Origin: Promethearchaeota archaeon
GTDB taxonomy: Archaea; Asgardarchaeota; Lokiarchaeia; Sigynarchaeales; SOKP01
Length of the DNA: 20,836 bases
NCBI GenBank assembly: GCA_019057975.1
Contig: JAHLWJ010000042.1
Location: forward strand, 1 to 20,836
Reading direction: 5' to 3'
The position numbers and the translations under genes are program-made. The notes beneath the pieces are model-generated. The model saw nothing but the letters and a program-made list of their open reading frames with translations, searched no databases and was not told the DNA's origin. Positions 1-8,099 of the stretch are shown here, one piece after another. Within the stretch, counting starts at the first letter, position 1; each line of letters opens with the position of its first letter.

Positions 1-61
1 TAAATCTTTTCCCTTTGAAATTTTTAATTGAGATTGTTCATTACAATTATTGAAGCTATTT

Positions 62-2374
62 ATGGTTGATTTCGAAGAATTTTTACGTTATTTAAAGTCT
101 CAGGAGTATTATCATAAACAAATATATCATATTGAGCATATTCCTGAGCACAAAGCTCAATATAGTGTTTTAGAAAAACCATTACGAAAACGACTTCAAC
201 GTTGGTTGGACGATAACAACATTAGACTATGGCGTCATCAAGCAGATGCAATAAATTTAATTCTTAAGGGTAAGAACACTGCTATTGTAACTTCTACCGC
301 ATCTGGAAAATCATTGTGCTATAATCTTCCTGTTTTACAATCAATACTCGAAGAACCAAAAATGACAGCACTTTATCTCTTCCCAACTAAAGCATTAGCT
401 AGAGATCAATTTACTGTTCTATCGCAGCTTTTAGCGGGAACAAATATAAAGCAAAACAGGATTGGGGTTTATGATGGAGATGTAGAAGCTAATGAAAAGA
501 GACTTATATTAACTAATGCTAATATAATTATTACAAATCCCTATGGGCTTCACTTTTATTTACCTTGGTTTAAACAAAAATGGAGGAGAATCTGCCAAAA
601 TCTAGAATATATTATTTTGGATGAAATTCATATTTATAGAGGGATATTTGGTTCTAATTTCGCTCTGTTGCTCAGAAGATTAAAAAGAATGCTTAACACA
701 TATAATGTAAAACCTCAATGGATCTTATCTAGTGCTACAATTAATAATCCCAAAGGTTTCTGCGAAAAACTAATTGGAGAAGAGTTTGAGGTTGTAGATA
801 GAGATGATTCTCCATCAGGAACTAAAAAAGTTATCTTATGGGATTTGCCCTATGACGAAATTTCAAAAAAGTATCGTTCACCGCACCAAGAAACTAAAAA
901 TCTTTTTCTTAGTCATTTGAAGTTTAAGGGTGGAATACAAACATTAACCTTTACATTATCAAGAAAAATGGCTGAATTACAAACAATATGGACAAGAGAC
1001 GCTATCCCCGTTTTAAAAGATAAAATTTTTAGTTATCGGGCTGGAATTAGTAAATCTAAAAGGAGAGAAATAGAGCAAAATTTTAAAAATAAAAAGATTT
1101 TAGGTATAAGTTCTACTAATGCTCTTGAATTAGGAATTGATATAGGTTCTTTAGATGCTACGATAAGTTCTGGATTTCCAGGAACGATCTCAAGTTTCAA
1201 ACAACAGATAGGACGCTCTGGTAGAGGAACTGATCTCTCCATTTCAACTCTTATTCCAATGCCAGATCCATTAGATTTATTTTATATCCATAATCCTGAT
1301 CAATTGTTTGGCCCTATCCAAGAAGAAATTCTTATTACTTTAAATAATAAATATATTATAAAAAACCATTTATGCTGTGCTTCAAAAGAGATCCCTATTA
1401 AGGTTGATGAGTATAAGAAATTTGGAGTTCTTGAAAAAGATTTTTTTATAGAATGTTTGGAAGATTTGGTTTCAGAATCTTTACTTATGAAAAGAGGAGA
1501 TCGTTATTATTGGAATAGCGACTTCTTTCCAAATGAAAAATATGGGCTAAATAATCTTTCAGCGAGAAGTTATAAGGTAATATTAAGATCAGGCTCAAAT
1601 AAAGAACTCTTAACTGTCGAGGATGAAAGTTTTGTATTTCGAGATTTACACCCAGGTGCAGTATATCTTTACGAAGCTGAATCATATATTGTAGATGAGC
1701 TTGATTTAAAGGAGAAAATGGTATATCTTTCTAAATCAAATGTGGATTTTTATACTCAGTCTTTAAAACATACAGATATTACCCCTCTCGATATATTATA
1801 CCAAAATAAAGGCGGATTAAATAATAAGATAGAATCTTATTTTGGAAATGTAAAAGTAGAGCATGAATATTATTCCTATAAAGTAATTGATATATTAACC
1901 CAAGATATACGCTCGAGACATCCATTGGAGGATATTCCGATCATCACATTTGAGTCAATGGCTTTATGGTTCACTATACCTTTTGAACATCAAAAAGAAT
2001 TGGAACTGGCGGGCTATGACCTTGGAGGAACTATCCATGCTATAGAACATGCTATGATTGCGATGTCACCAGCTTTAGCTCAAATTTCTCGATGGGATTT
2101 AGGAGGGGTTTCAATAGATTTCGATCCTGTCAAGCAACAACCAATAATTTACATCTATGATGCTTATAGGGGAGGTATTGGTATATCAGAGATGTTATAT
2201 TTTAATCTTAATGAATTAATGAAAATTGCATATAAATTAATTAATTCTTGTAATTGTAATACTAAGAATGGATGCCCTGCCTGTATAATGTCACCAAAAT
2301 GTGGAAATTCAAACGACCCTTTAGACAAAGCCGGTGCCTTGTTTCTATTAGATAAGCTTATTGATGGAATTTAA
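62..2374 (+). CDS. DEAD/DEAH-box helicase with C-terminal DUF1998 (Hrq1/MrfA-like)
   Basis: A superfamily 2 helicase related to eukaryotic Hrq1 and bacterial MrfA, a family of 3'-5' DNA helicases implicated in DNA repair. Numbering from a possible TTG start at 50, the Walker A motif TASGKS is at about residues 83-88, the DEIH box at 191-194, SSAT (motif III) at about 227-230 and QIGRSGRG (motif VI) at about 386-393. The C-terminus has a cysteine cluster (C734, C736, C742, C745, C751) with the pattern CxC...GCPAC...CGN that is characteristic of DUF1998 and probably binds metal. ATG at 62 is preferred to the TTG four codons upstream, because neither has a clear ribosome-binding site. At about 770 residues it has normal family length and is intact. 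The family assignment is secure; a repair role is inferred from relatives. Confidence 0.9.
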   Translation: MVDFEEFLRYLKSQEYYHKQIYHIEHIPEHKAQYSVLEKPLRKRLQRWLDDNNIRLWRHQADAINLILKGKNTAIVTSTASGKSLCYNLPVLQSILEEPKMTALYLFPTKALARDQFTVLSQLLAGTNIKQNRIGVYDGDVEANEKRLILTNANIIITNPYGLHFYLPWFKQKWRRICQNLEYIILDEIHIYRGIFGSNFALLLRRLKRMLNTYNVKPQWILSSATINNPKGFCEKLIGEEFEVVDRDDSPSGTKKVILWDLPYDEISKKYRSPHQETKNLFLSHLKFKGGIQTLTFTLSRKMAELQTIWTRDAIPVLKDKIFSYRAGISKSKRREIEQNFKNKKILGISSTNALELGIDIGSLDATISSGFPGTISSFKQQIGRSGRGTDLSISTLIPMPDPLDLFYIHNPDQLFGPIQEEILITLNNKYIIKNHLCCASKEIPIKVDEYKKFGVLEKDFFIECLEDLVSESLLMKRGDRYYWNSDFFPNEKYGLNNLSARSYKVILRSGSNKELLTVEDESFVFRDLHPGAVYLYEAESYIVDELDLKEKMVYLSKSNVDFYTQSLKHTDITPLDILYQNKGGLNNKIESYFGNVKVEHEYYSYKVIDILTQDIRSRHPLEDIPIITFESMALWFTIPFEHQKELELAGYDLGGTIHAIEHAMIAMSPALAQISRWDLGGVSIDFDPVKQQPIIYIYDAYRGGIGISEMLYFNLNELMKIAYKLINSCNCNTKNGCPACIMSPKCGNSNDPLDKAGALFLLDKLIDGI

Positions 2375-2553
2375 GAACTATTAAAAGATTTCACCAGTAT
2401 TCATCAAGATCTATTTATTTTCTTGATAATTATTAGCAGAAATTAAAATTTGAATTTAATGTTAAATTTTTAAGGAGTAAAAACAATATTATACTTAATA
2501 TTAGCATTAACCTATTCTATTAGGTAATTTGTTAATTAAAATTCAAAATCGTA

Positions 2554-3099
2554 TTGAATCAGGTATTTGGGTTGTCAACTGATTTCACTTTTAAGATTGT
2601 TATATTTGGAGATTCTCAAACAGGAAAAACTACCTTAACTCATAGATTCTTAACGAACCTTTTTAAGAATGATATCCAAATGACCCTAGGAGTAGATTTT
2701 TTACTTAAATCAATTGAAATGAATGGTGAAAATGTCAAACTCCAGATTTGGGATTTTGCTGGTGAAGAAAGGTTCAGATTTCTTTTTCCTTCTTATATCA
2801 GGGGGGCTAATGGAGCAATTTTTATGTATGATATTACTAATTATGGCTCACTGGCTCATGTAGATGATTGGTTTGAAATTGTTGAAAAAGAAATTGAACG
2901 TGATATACCAATAATCTTTGTTGGTGGAAAAACTGATTTAATACATCTTAAGGAAATTTCAACAAGAAAAGCAATGGAAGTAGCAAAGTCAAAAAATGCA
3001 GATGGTTTTATAGAATGCTGCTCAAAAACAGGAGAGAATATCCATAAGGTATTTGATTTGTTAACGAGATTAATCCTAAAGGATAGAATATCTTCTTAA
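2554..3099 (+). CDS. Ras/Rab-like small GTPase with altered Gln61 and NKxD positions
   Basis: A single-domain Ras-superfamily GTPase of 181 residues with motifs in canonical order: G1 GDSQTGKT at 19-26, switch I Thr44 in MTLGVDF, G3 WDFAGEE around 66-72, G4 GGKTD at 124-128 and G5 CCSKTG at 155-160. Two departures stand out. The catalytic Gln (Ras Gln61) is Glu71, and the Asn of NKxD is Gly125. Both suggest altered hydrolysis or nucleotide affinity, though nothing here tests that. There is no C-terminal Cys for prenylation and no signal peptide. No ATG lies upstream in frame. The start is TTG at 2554, or TTG at 2572, which would give a shorter N-terminus directly before beta strand 1. Asgard genomes encode many such GTPases, and the cellular role is unknown. 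Confidence 0.88.
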   Translation: MNQVFGLSTDFTFKIVIFGDSQTGKTTLTHRFLTNLFKNDIQMTLGVDFLLKSIEMNGENVKLQIWDFAGEERFRFLFPSYIRGANGAIFMYDITNYGSLAHVDDWFEIVEKEIERDIPIIFVGGKTDLIHLKEISTRKAMEVAKSKNADGFIECCSKTGENIHKVFDLLTRLILKDRISS

Positions 3100-3193
3100 G
3101 TTGAGGCTCGTTTTTATTAATTTAAATCAAACTAATAAGAAATTATGATTCATTAAAGCAATTCTTTTAAAAAAAAAGAACTTTCTAGAAAAT

Positions 3194-3700
3194 ATGAGCA
3201 AAAAATCAGAATTAAAATGGGTTGATCTTGTATCTCCTACAATGAGCCCAGATGATTATTTAAAAGAGTATGGAGACAAAATCGAATTTAACTATAAAAC
3301 CTATGAACCAAAAGTAGATGTATTGGAGAGAATTAAAGATCTATTAGAGAAAAAGAACGAGAAATTAAAGATTGTATCATTAGGTGCTGATTGGTGTCCA
3401 GATTGTAACAGAAATGTACCAAGGATGATTAAAAATATTGAGACTATAAAATCAACTAATATTGATCTAAGAATTTTATATGGAATAATAGTAAACGCCC
3501 TTCATAAACCAGGGGAAACTATATGGCATAAAAAGCGTTCTCCACCAGAAGCTCTTGATCCTAAATTTGATTTAAAGAAAATTCCGACATTTTACTTCTT
3601 CAATAGTAATGATGACCTTATTGGTGTTATTGTAGAAAACCCAAAATGGGAATCTACACTCGAAGAAGATCTCCTTGAAATCTTAGAAAATAAGCTATAG
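3194..3700 (+). CDS. Thioredoxin-fold protein with WCPDC active site
   Basis: A 168-residue cytosolic protein with a thioredoxin-like fold. The redox motif WCPDC is at residues 67-71 after a hydrophobic strand (IVSLGADWC), and the cis-proline that packs against it is Pro131 in KKIPTFYFF. Both active-site cysteines are present, so dithiol-disulfide chemistry is expected. About 55 N-terminal residues precede the core, and there is no signal peptide or membrane segment. It starts at ATG 3194, 94 bases after the GTPase gene on the same strand. The in vivo partner cannot be told from sequence. The thioredoxin-fold assignment is strong, the exact subfamily is not. Confidence 0.85.
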   Translation: MSKKSELKWVDLVSPTMSPDDYLKEYGDKIEFNYKTYEPKVDVLERIKDLLEKKNEKLKIVSLGADWCPDCNRNVPRMIKNIETIKSTNIDLRILYGIIVNALHKPGETIWHKKRSPPEALDPKFDLKKIPTFYFFNSNDDLIGVIVENPKWESTLEEDLLEILENKL

Positions 3701-3799
3701 AAAATTTATAAAAGTTTCGAAAAATATATTGCCTCAATATGTTTTAACAGTAATCTCTTAGTTTTTAAGATTTAGCAGTACAAATTTTCACATAAATCA

Positions 3800-4522
3800 A
3801 TGCCTAATGGAGATGAAACGGTTTTGTATGGTTTTAAAAGTTTAATGTATCGCAGTGGTTGGCTCTACAATGCAATAACAAGAAGACTTTATGACCAAGA
3901 TAAAAAGTTTTTAACAATTGCTAAACTAATCGGTAAAGGCCCAAAAAGAGTTTTAGATTTGCCGTGTGGTACAGGATATTTGATGCGTTTCTTGCATCCT
4001 TTGATTGAATATGAAGGTGTTGACCTAAATCATCGATTTTTGAAACGGATTAAGAATAAAGAGTTAAAAAAGCGGAACATAAAACTAAAAAAAATAGTTT
4101 TAAAACAAAAGGACATTTTCGATTTTCAAGATTATTCAAGAGAAAAATTCGATGTCATTGTCATATCTGATGTTTTGCATCATGTTTACCCAAAACATGT
4201 TGAATTAATTAACATGGCTAAGGAGTCCGCACGAAAAATAATTATATGTGAACCGTATGCTGTAAAACCAAAAGAAATCAATGCTCGAGATAGACTATTT
4301 AAAATTATCATTTATTTTGGGAAATTTTTACCTATATCTATCATCAAAATCATTGATTTTCTTTTTCTGGATAATGATGGGATTAACCCCTATCATAAGA
4401 GAGGTAAGTGGAGTTTTGATTTTAAAAGTCTTAAAGAATTTTACAAAACTATGGGATTTAACCGTAGTTTTTGTTTAATGGACGAATATATTGGAGTTTG
4501 GGAATCATTAGTTCCCCTTTAA
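3800..4522 (+). CDS. Class I SAM-dependent methyltransferase
   Basis: A 240-residue Rossmann-fold methyltransferase. Motif I VLDLPCGTGY at about 51-60 binds S-adenosylmethionine. An acidic residue at the end of strand 2 (GVDLN, Asp75) would contact the ribose. ISDVLHHV at about 122-129 fits motif IV of small-molecule methyltransferases of the Methyltransf_11/25 type. A C-terminal lysine-rich segment and KSLKEFYKTMGF follow. The substrate cannot be predicted. The start is ATG 3800. It lies 65 bases upstream of the permuted GTPase on the same strand, but an AT-rich TATA-like stretch between them suggests that the GTPase has its own promoter. Confidence 0.85.
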   Translation: MPNGDETVLYGFKSLMYRSGWLYNAITRRLYDQDKKFLTIAKLIGKGPKRVLDLPCGTGYLMRFLHPLIEYEGVDLNHRFLKRIKNKELKKRNIKLKKIVLKQKDIFDFQDYSREKFDVIVISDVLHHVYPKHVELINMAKESARKIIICEPYAVKPKEINARDRLFKIIIYFGKFLPISIIKIIDFLFLDNDGINPYHKRGKWSFDFKSLKEFYKTMGFNRSFCLMDEYIGVWESLVPL

Positions 4523-4552
4523 TTAGAAAAAACTTCAAATAAATAATATAAA

Positions 4553-4569
4553 ATATATAAATAAATTTA
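4553..4569 (+). promoter_or_regulatory. TATA-like promoter element for the permuted GTPase
   Basis: An uninterrupted A/T stretch containing TATATAAATAAA is centred about 25-28 bases before the TTG at 4588. This is the spacing expected for an archaeal TATA box driving a leaderless transcript. No Shine-Dalgarno motif lies before that TTG. The background is so AT-rich that this is suggestive only. Confidence 0.4.
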
Positions 4570-4587
4570 TTATATTAACAAAAGTAT

Positions 4588-5244
4588 TTGAGTTCTCTTT
4601 TGAAATTAACTCTCAGTCTGTGGGATATAGCCGGTCAAGAACGATTTGAGTTCTTTAAAACAGACTTTTTTAGTGGAGTTGCTGCAGTTGGTCTAATTTT
4701 CGATTTATCTCGACCCGATACTTTTGATTCAATCGAAGAATATTTTGATGACATACGTGAACGGTCTGGAAATATCCCAATTATTTTAGTGGGTAACAAA
4801 AATGATTTGAAAAAAGACATTGGAGAGACTATTCCTCGCGAAAAAATAATACAAATGGTAAATCAATATAATCTTTTTGAATATATTGAAACATCCGCAT
4901 TAGAAAGCAAAAATGTTTATAAATTGTTTTATCGATTAGCTCTAACAGCGTTATTAGATACAAAACCAAGGTTAGGGGAAGTCATTGATTCAAATCATTT
5001 TAGATTCAAAATATTACTTATAGGAGCGGCAGCTGTTGGAAAGTCCTCGTTGATTGATTCATTTGTTAATAAGGAATTTGAAGAATCATATAAATTAACC
5101 ATAGGGTTAGACTTTATGATTCAAGATCTTGAAATTGAAGAAGAAGATATCCCAAAAGAAACGTTTAATTTGATTAAAAATTCAGTTAAATCCTATAAGA
5201 AGCGAATTAAAAAAATTGGTAAAGCAGAAGAACCAGCTCATTAG
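4588..5244 (+). CDS. Circularly permuted Ras-like small GTPase (motif order G3-G4-G5-G1-G2)
   Basis: A 218-residue Ras-superfamily domain in permuted order. It opens at beta strand 3 with G3 WDIAGQERF at 12-20, then G4 NKND at 70-73 and G5 ETSALE at 101-106. After a linker of about 30 residues comes beta strand 1 with G1 GAAAVGKSS at 146-154 and the switch I Thr171 in TIGLDF. It ends with an acidic stretch and a lysine-rich helix. The cut lies between beta strands 2 and 3. Every signature residue is kept, including Gln17 (Ras Gln61), so it should bind and hydrolyse GTP. The 65 bases upstream and 33 downstream leave no room for missing halves, so this is not a frameshifted gene. The start is TTG 4588 or TTG 4600. 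The same motif order is known from eukaryotic cpRAS domains. Its function is unknown. Confidence 0.88.
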   Translation: MSSLLKLTLSLWDIAGQERFEFFKTDFFSGVAAVGLIFDLSRPDTFDSIEEYFDDIRERSGNIPIILVGNKNDLKKDIGETIPREKIIQMVNQYNLFEYIETSALESKNVYKLFYRLALTALLDTKPRLGEVIDSNHFRFKILLIGAAAVGKSSLIDSFVNKEFEESYKLTIGLDFMIQDLEIEEEDIPKETFNLIKNSVKSYKKRIKKIGKAEEPAH

Positions 5245-5277
5245 TTCTAAGATATTCATCTTATTGCAGCAGTATCC

Positions 5278-6297
5278 TTAAGAAAATATATATTTTTCAT
5301 AGTTATGCTTACAGGGATAGCCTATTGTCGCCAATAATTGAATTGTATCTGATTCCTTATTAATCTCTGTTATCCAGTAATATATCGTGCCACTTTTTAT
5401 TCCATCAAATTCAACATGGTTACATACTCCCTCTTTATGGGAACTAAGAAATTTAATTACTTCATTCTTGGTTATTTTACTCTTCCTGTTTTCAAGAAAA
5501 TTCTTAACTTTATTGAATCGTTCCAAACTATTAGGAAAAACTAACGCTGGATCAGAAAACTCTTTCAAGGATTCAGCCTGATAATGATTTGTGCTAAATA
5601 AATAATCATTTTTAGCATAAGATACCGCCACATGCGAGGGTGAAGTTTCTACTCGTGCAAAATTATTTTCTTTATCTGCAATCATAAAGATATGTCCTCT
5701 TACATGAGGTATTTTCTCAAGAAAAGATACTGCTTCTTCTGTAGTACGACAATTATCCAGAATCCATCTACTGGATAAATTCACTCGGATTCCCGGTTGC
5801 CATTTACCATTGTAATCTCCAGCAATGAGTATAGCAATTGCTAATCCCGCTTCATTTTTTCCCCCATAGGTTCCTATCATATGATCTGAAAATGATATAC
5901 TTTTCAATTTTCCCTCTGGATGAATGAAACTGATTTCACAAAATTTCTGGAAGGATACATCCCAATCATAATTACGAGCAAAGATGGGAAAACCTGATTC
6001 TGTTAGATCGCTTCCAATCACAAAAACCGTACATCCACCCTCTTGAGGATTAAAAAACTCAAATCCTAAGGCTAATAAAAATGCTTCCATAGATTCCAAA
6101 TCATAATTCCCCCCAGCACAAAAGCCTTTTATTTCTTCAAGTAAATCTGGAATATATTGCTTTGCAATTTCTTTACATTGACGACTAAATTCTAATTTTT
6201 CTGGAGTATAAGGTGGTGGCTGGAAAAAACGCTTAACTTGAGAACCAACTTTAAAACCTATATCATAATAACTTCCAGTGATATTATTACTTTTCAT
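5278..6297 (-). CDS. C45-family Ntn hydrolase (isopenicillin-N acyltransferase-like)
   Basis: A 339-residue cytosolic Ntn hydrolase of the C45 peptidase/acyl-CoA:6-aminopenicillanate acyltransferase type. Members are autocatalytically cleaved before an N-terminal Cys that then serves as nucleophile in amide hydrolysis or acyl transfer. Here the Gly-Cys site is GGCTVFV, with Cys89 as the predicted nucleophile, followed by the family motif FARNYDWD with Arg108, Asn109 and Asp111. An N-terminal helical segment with YDIGFKVG precedes it. There is no signal peptide. The start is ATG 6297. It faces the plus-strand GTPase, with only 33 bases between the two 3' ends. The physiological substrate is unknown. 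An N-acyl amide or peptide amide is plausible. Confidence 0.82.
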   Translation of the reverse strand: MKSNNITGSYYDIGFKVGSQVKRFFQPPPYTPEKLEFSRQCKEIAKQYIPDLLEEIKGFCAGGNYDLESMEAFLLALGFEFFNPQEGGCTVFVIGSDLTESGFPIFARNYDWDVSFQKFCEISFIHPEGKLKSISFSDHMIGTYGGKNEAGLAIAILIAGDYNGKWQPGIRVNLSSRWILDNCRTTEEAVSFLEKIPHVRGHIFMIADKENNFARVETSPSHVAVSYAKNDYLFSTNHYQAESLKEFSDPALVFPNSLERFNKVKNFLENRKSKITKNEVIKFLSSHKEGVCNHVEFDGIKSGTIYYWITEINKESDTIQLLATIGYPCKHNYEKYIFS

Positions 6298-6439
6298 TCT
6301 ATTAACCCAATACTATTTCTTTAAATTGGTTTTATATAAGAGATTATATAATTATAAAAATCTTATGTGATAATAAGATGATATAGAAAAAAAACAAATT
6401 ATCATATCCTATTTAATTTAATATTATTTGGTGTTAAAA

Positions 6440-6661
6440 ATGAGTATTGAACAACTTGAGGAGCAAAAAGAAGAATTATTGGACAAAATAGAAGCTCTTG
6501 AAGAAAAATGTGACACACTCCCAATCTGTGAAGAGGATGATGGATGTAAAAAATGTGAAACCTACGCAGAAATAGAATCACTTTCTGCAAAGGTGGAAGA
6601 AGTAGAAAATAAAATCGAGAAGCTATTGGGAGAAGACGAAGATGATGAAGATGAAGATTAA
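6440..6661 (+). CDS. Small acidic coiled-coil hairpin protein with four cysteines
   Basis: A 73-residue protein not recognised as any named family. Two heptad-like, Glu/Lys-rich helices (about 3-23 and 42-63) flank a Cys-rich turn with C24, C30, C36 and C39 (C-x5-C-x5-C-x2-C). The last ten or so residues are almost all Asp/Glu. The layout suggests a helical hairpin whose tip binds one zinc, with an acidic tail. ATG 6440 is chosen. In-frame TTG 6428 and GTG 6431 lie just upstream, but they would add residues before the helix without a ribosome-binding site. Its codon use resembles its neighbours, and the strongly periodic helices argue that it is a real gene. Confidence 0.7.
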   Translation: MSIEQLEEQKEELLDKIEALEEKCDTLPICEEDDGCKKCETYAEIESLSAKVEEVENKIEKLLGEDEDDEDED

Positions 6662-6748
6662 GTAATTAAAATTAAAAAAATTAATAAAAATTATATTTTC
6701 CTTTCTTTTCTTATTTATAATATCTTTAGTATGAAAAAATTAGAAAGA

Positions 6749-8050
6749 CTATAAGTTTTTGAATAGTCTCCTCAACCCGCGTGACATGATCAGCTTTTGG
6801 ACTTCCTTTGTGCCCCCAACGACTTCTAATATACGCGATACACCAATATAGTCATGCATTAAGGTATTATCACACACGCCTGCTCCACCCATTAAATTTG
6901 CTGTTTCAAAGCATACTTCCTTGGCTAATGAAGCACAATTATATTTATACTGGCTTGCGGAAGAAATCATTGATTGAGCTACCTGATCGGGTAATTGACC
7001 TTTATATTTTTCATTTTTCTCATCATAAGTTTCAGCAAATTTTAGAACTCCATGAGTCATCCCAGTGGTTTTAGCCCATAAATCTGCTAATGAAAAACCA
7101 ACCCCTTGAAAAAGTAATATCTCCTTTTCAAATTGTCTTCTCATGTTAGCATAAATAACTGCATGCGCTAATGCCCCCCAACAAGCACTTATACATCTCA
7201 CTGCGATTGCTATTCTTTCAGGAATTAAACCCTCAAATAGGTGTTCTCTTCCTTTCCCAACTCCTCCCAATACGTATTCCTTTGGAACTCTTAAATTCTC
7301 AAGATATTCCTTTCCTATAAAAAGTTTGGGAGTCCATGGAATATTAACCCGTTCTATCGTCCATCCGGGCCAAGATGTATTAATTAAAAATTGAGCCATG
7401 ACGTTTCCATTGCTTTCCTCAGCCGTAGCATAGGAAACCGCCCATTTCGACTTAGGAGCATTTGTATTAAAAATCTTGGTTCCATTAAGAAGAAAAGAAC
7501 CATCTTCCTGCTCTTCACATGTAGTTTGCTGATGTACTGCATCAGAACCTCTTTCTGGTTCAGTAATCAATAGACACCCCACTTCTTGGCCTGTGACAAG
7601 TTCTTTTAAAGCTTCTAGCCTAACAGGAATATTTTCATGATGTGCGTAGATTGGATTAATACAAATAACAGTTGCGCCAGTACTCATCGCAAATTGAGGA
7701 TCGAAATTATCCAGAGCAAGAATTCTCATAAATTCTATAGCAATTCCAAAATCCTCATAATTTAAATCGATACATTCATATGGAGTTTGGCGGGTTATAT
7801 ATCCTTCTTTCCCAAAATCAGGAACCCAATCGTAAATATCCTCATCGGGTCCATGTGTGATCTTATTTTTGGTTTCATAATTTAGGCAGAATTTTTGAGC
7901 TTGCTCAAGAAAATTATATTGTTGGTCAGATAAAATTACTCTTAGATTATCTCTTACGAATTTATATCTATTTTCAAGACTAAGTTTCTCTAAAATTTCA
8001 TCATTTATTACTTGAGTTTTATATCGCTTTTTTTCACTCATTTCAACCAT
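6749..8050 (-). CDS. Acyl-CoA dehydrogenase (IVD/LCAD-type catalytic base)
   Basis: A 433-residue flavoprotein of the acyl-CoA dehydrogenase family, which introduces the alpha-beta double bond in acyl-CoA thioesters and passes electrons to ETF. TEPERGSDA at about 163-171 and the RQFEKEILLFQGV stretch at about 305-317 match FAD and substrate-binding segments. MGGAGV...HDY at about 387-401 precedes the C-terminal domain. At the position of the medium-chain enzyme's catalytic Glu the sequence is GGT (Gly412), whereas Glu278 in LIPERIAIA matches the base of isovaleryl- and long-chain enzymes. The start is ATG 8050, with a second ATG at 8041. It is about 60% identical by eye to the enzyme at 10451-11734. 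The chain length used is unknown. Confidence 0.9.
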   Translation of the reverse strand: MVEMSEKKRYKTQVINDEILEKLSLENRYKFVRDNLRVILSDQQYNFLEQAQKFCLNYETKNKITHGPDEDIYDWVPDFGKEGYITRQTPYECIDLNYEDFGIAIEFMRILALDNFDPQFAMSTGATVICINPIYAHHENIPVRLEALKELVTGQEVGCLLITEPERGSDAVHQQTTCEEQEDGSFLLNGTKIFNTNAPKSKWAVSYATAEESNGNVMAQFLINTSWPGWTIERVNIPWTPKLFIGKEYLENLRVPKEYVLGGVGKGREHLFEGLIPERIAIAVRCISACWGALAHAVIYANMRRQFEKEILLFQGVGFSLADLWAKTTGMTHGVLKFAETYDEKNEKYKGQLPDQVAQSMISSASQYKYNCASLAKEVCFETANLMGGAGVCDNTLMHDYIGVSRILEVVGGTKEVQKLIMSRGLRRLFKNL

Positions 8051-8099
8051 ATTTTCAATTTTTTAATTATTAAAATGTTTGATAGAAATATTATTTTTT

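Noticed and set aside
2466..2526. AAGGAG followed by a possible short leader peptide before the first GTPase
   Set aside because: No ATG, GTG or TTG follows at the right distance. It would need an ATA start and encodes only about 13 residues.
4523..4620. Frameshifted or split ordinary GTPase before the permuted one
   Set aside because: Only 65 bases separate the methyltransferase stop from the start, with no P-loop coding in any frame. The P-loop is instead found once, at the C-terminal end.
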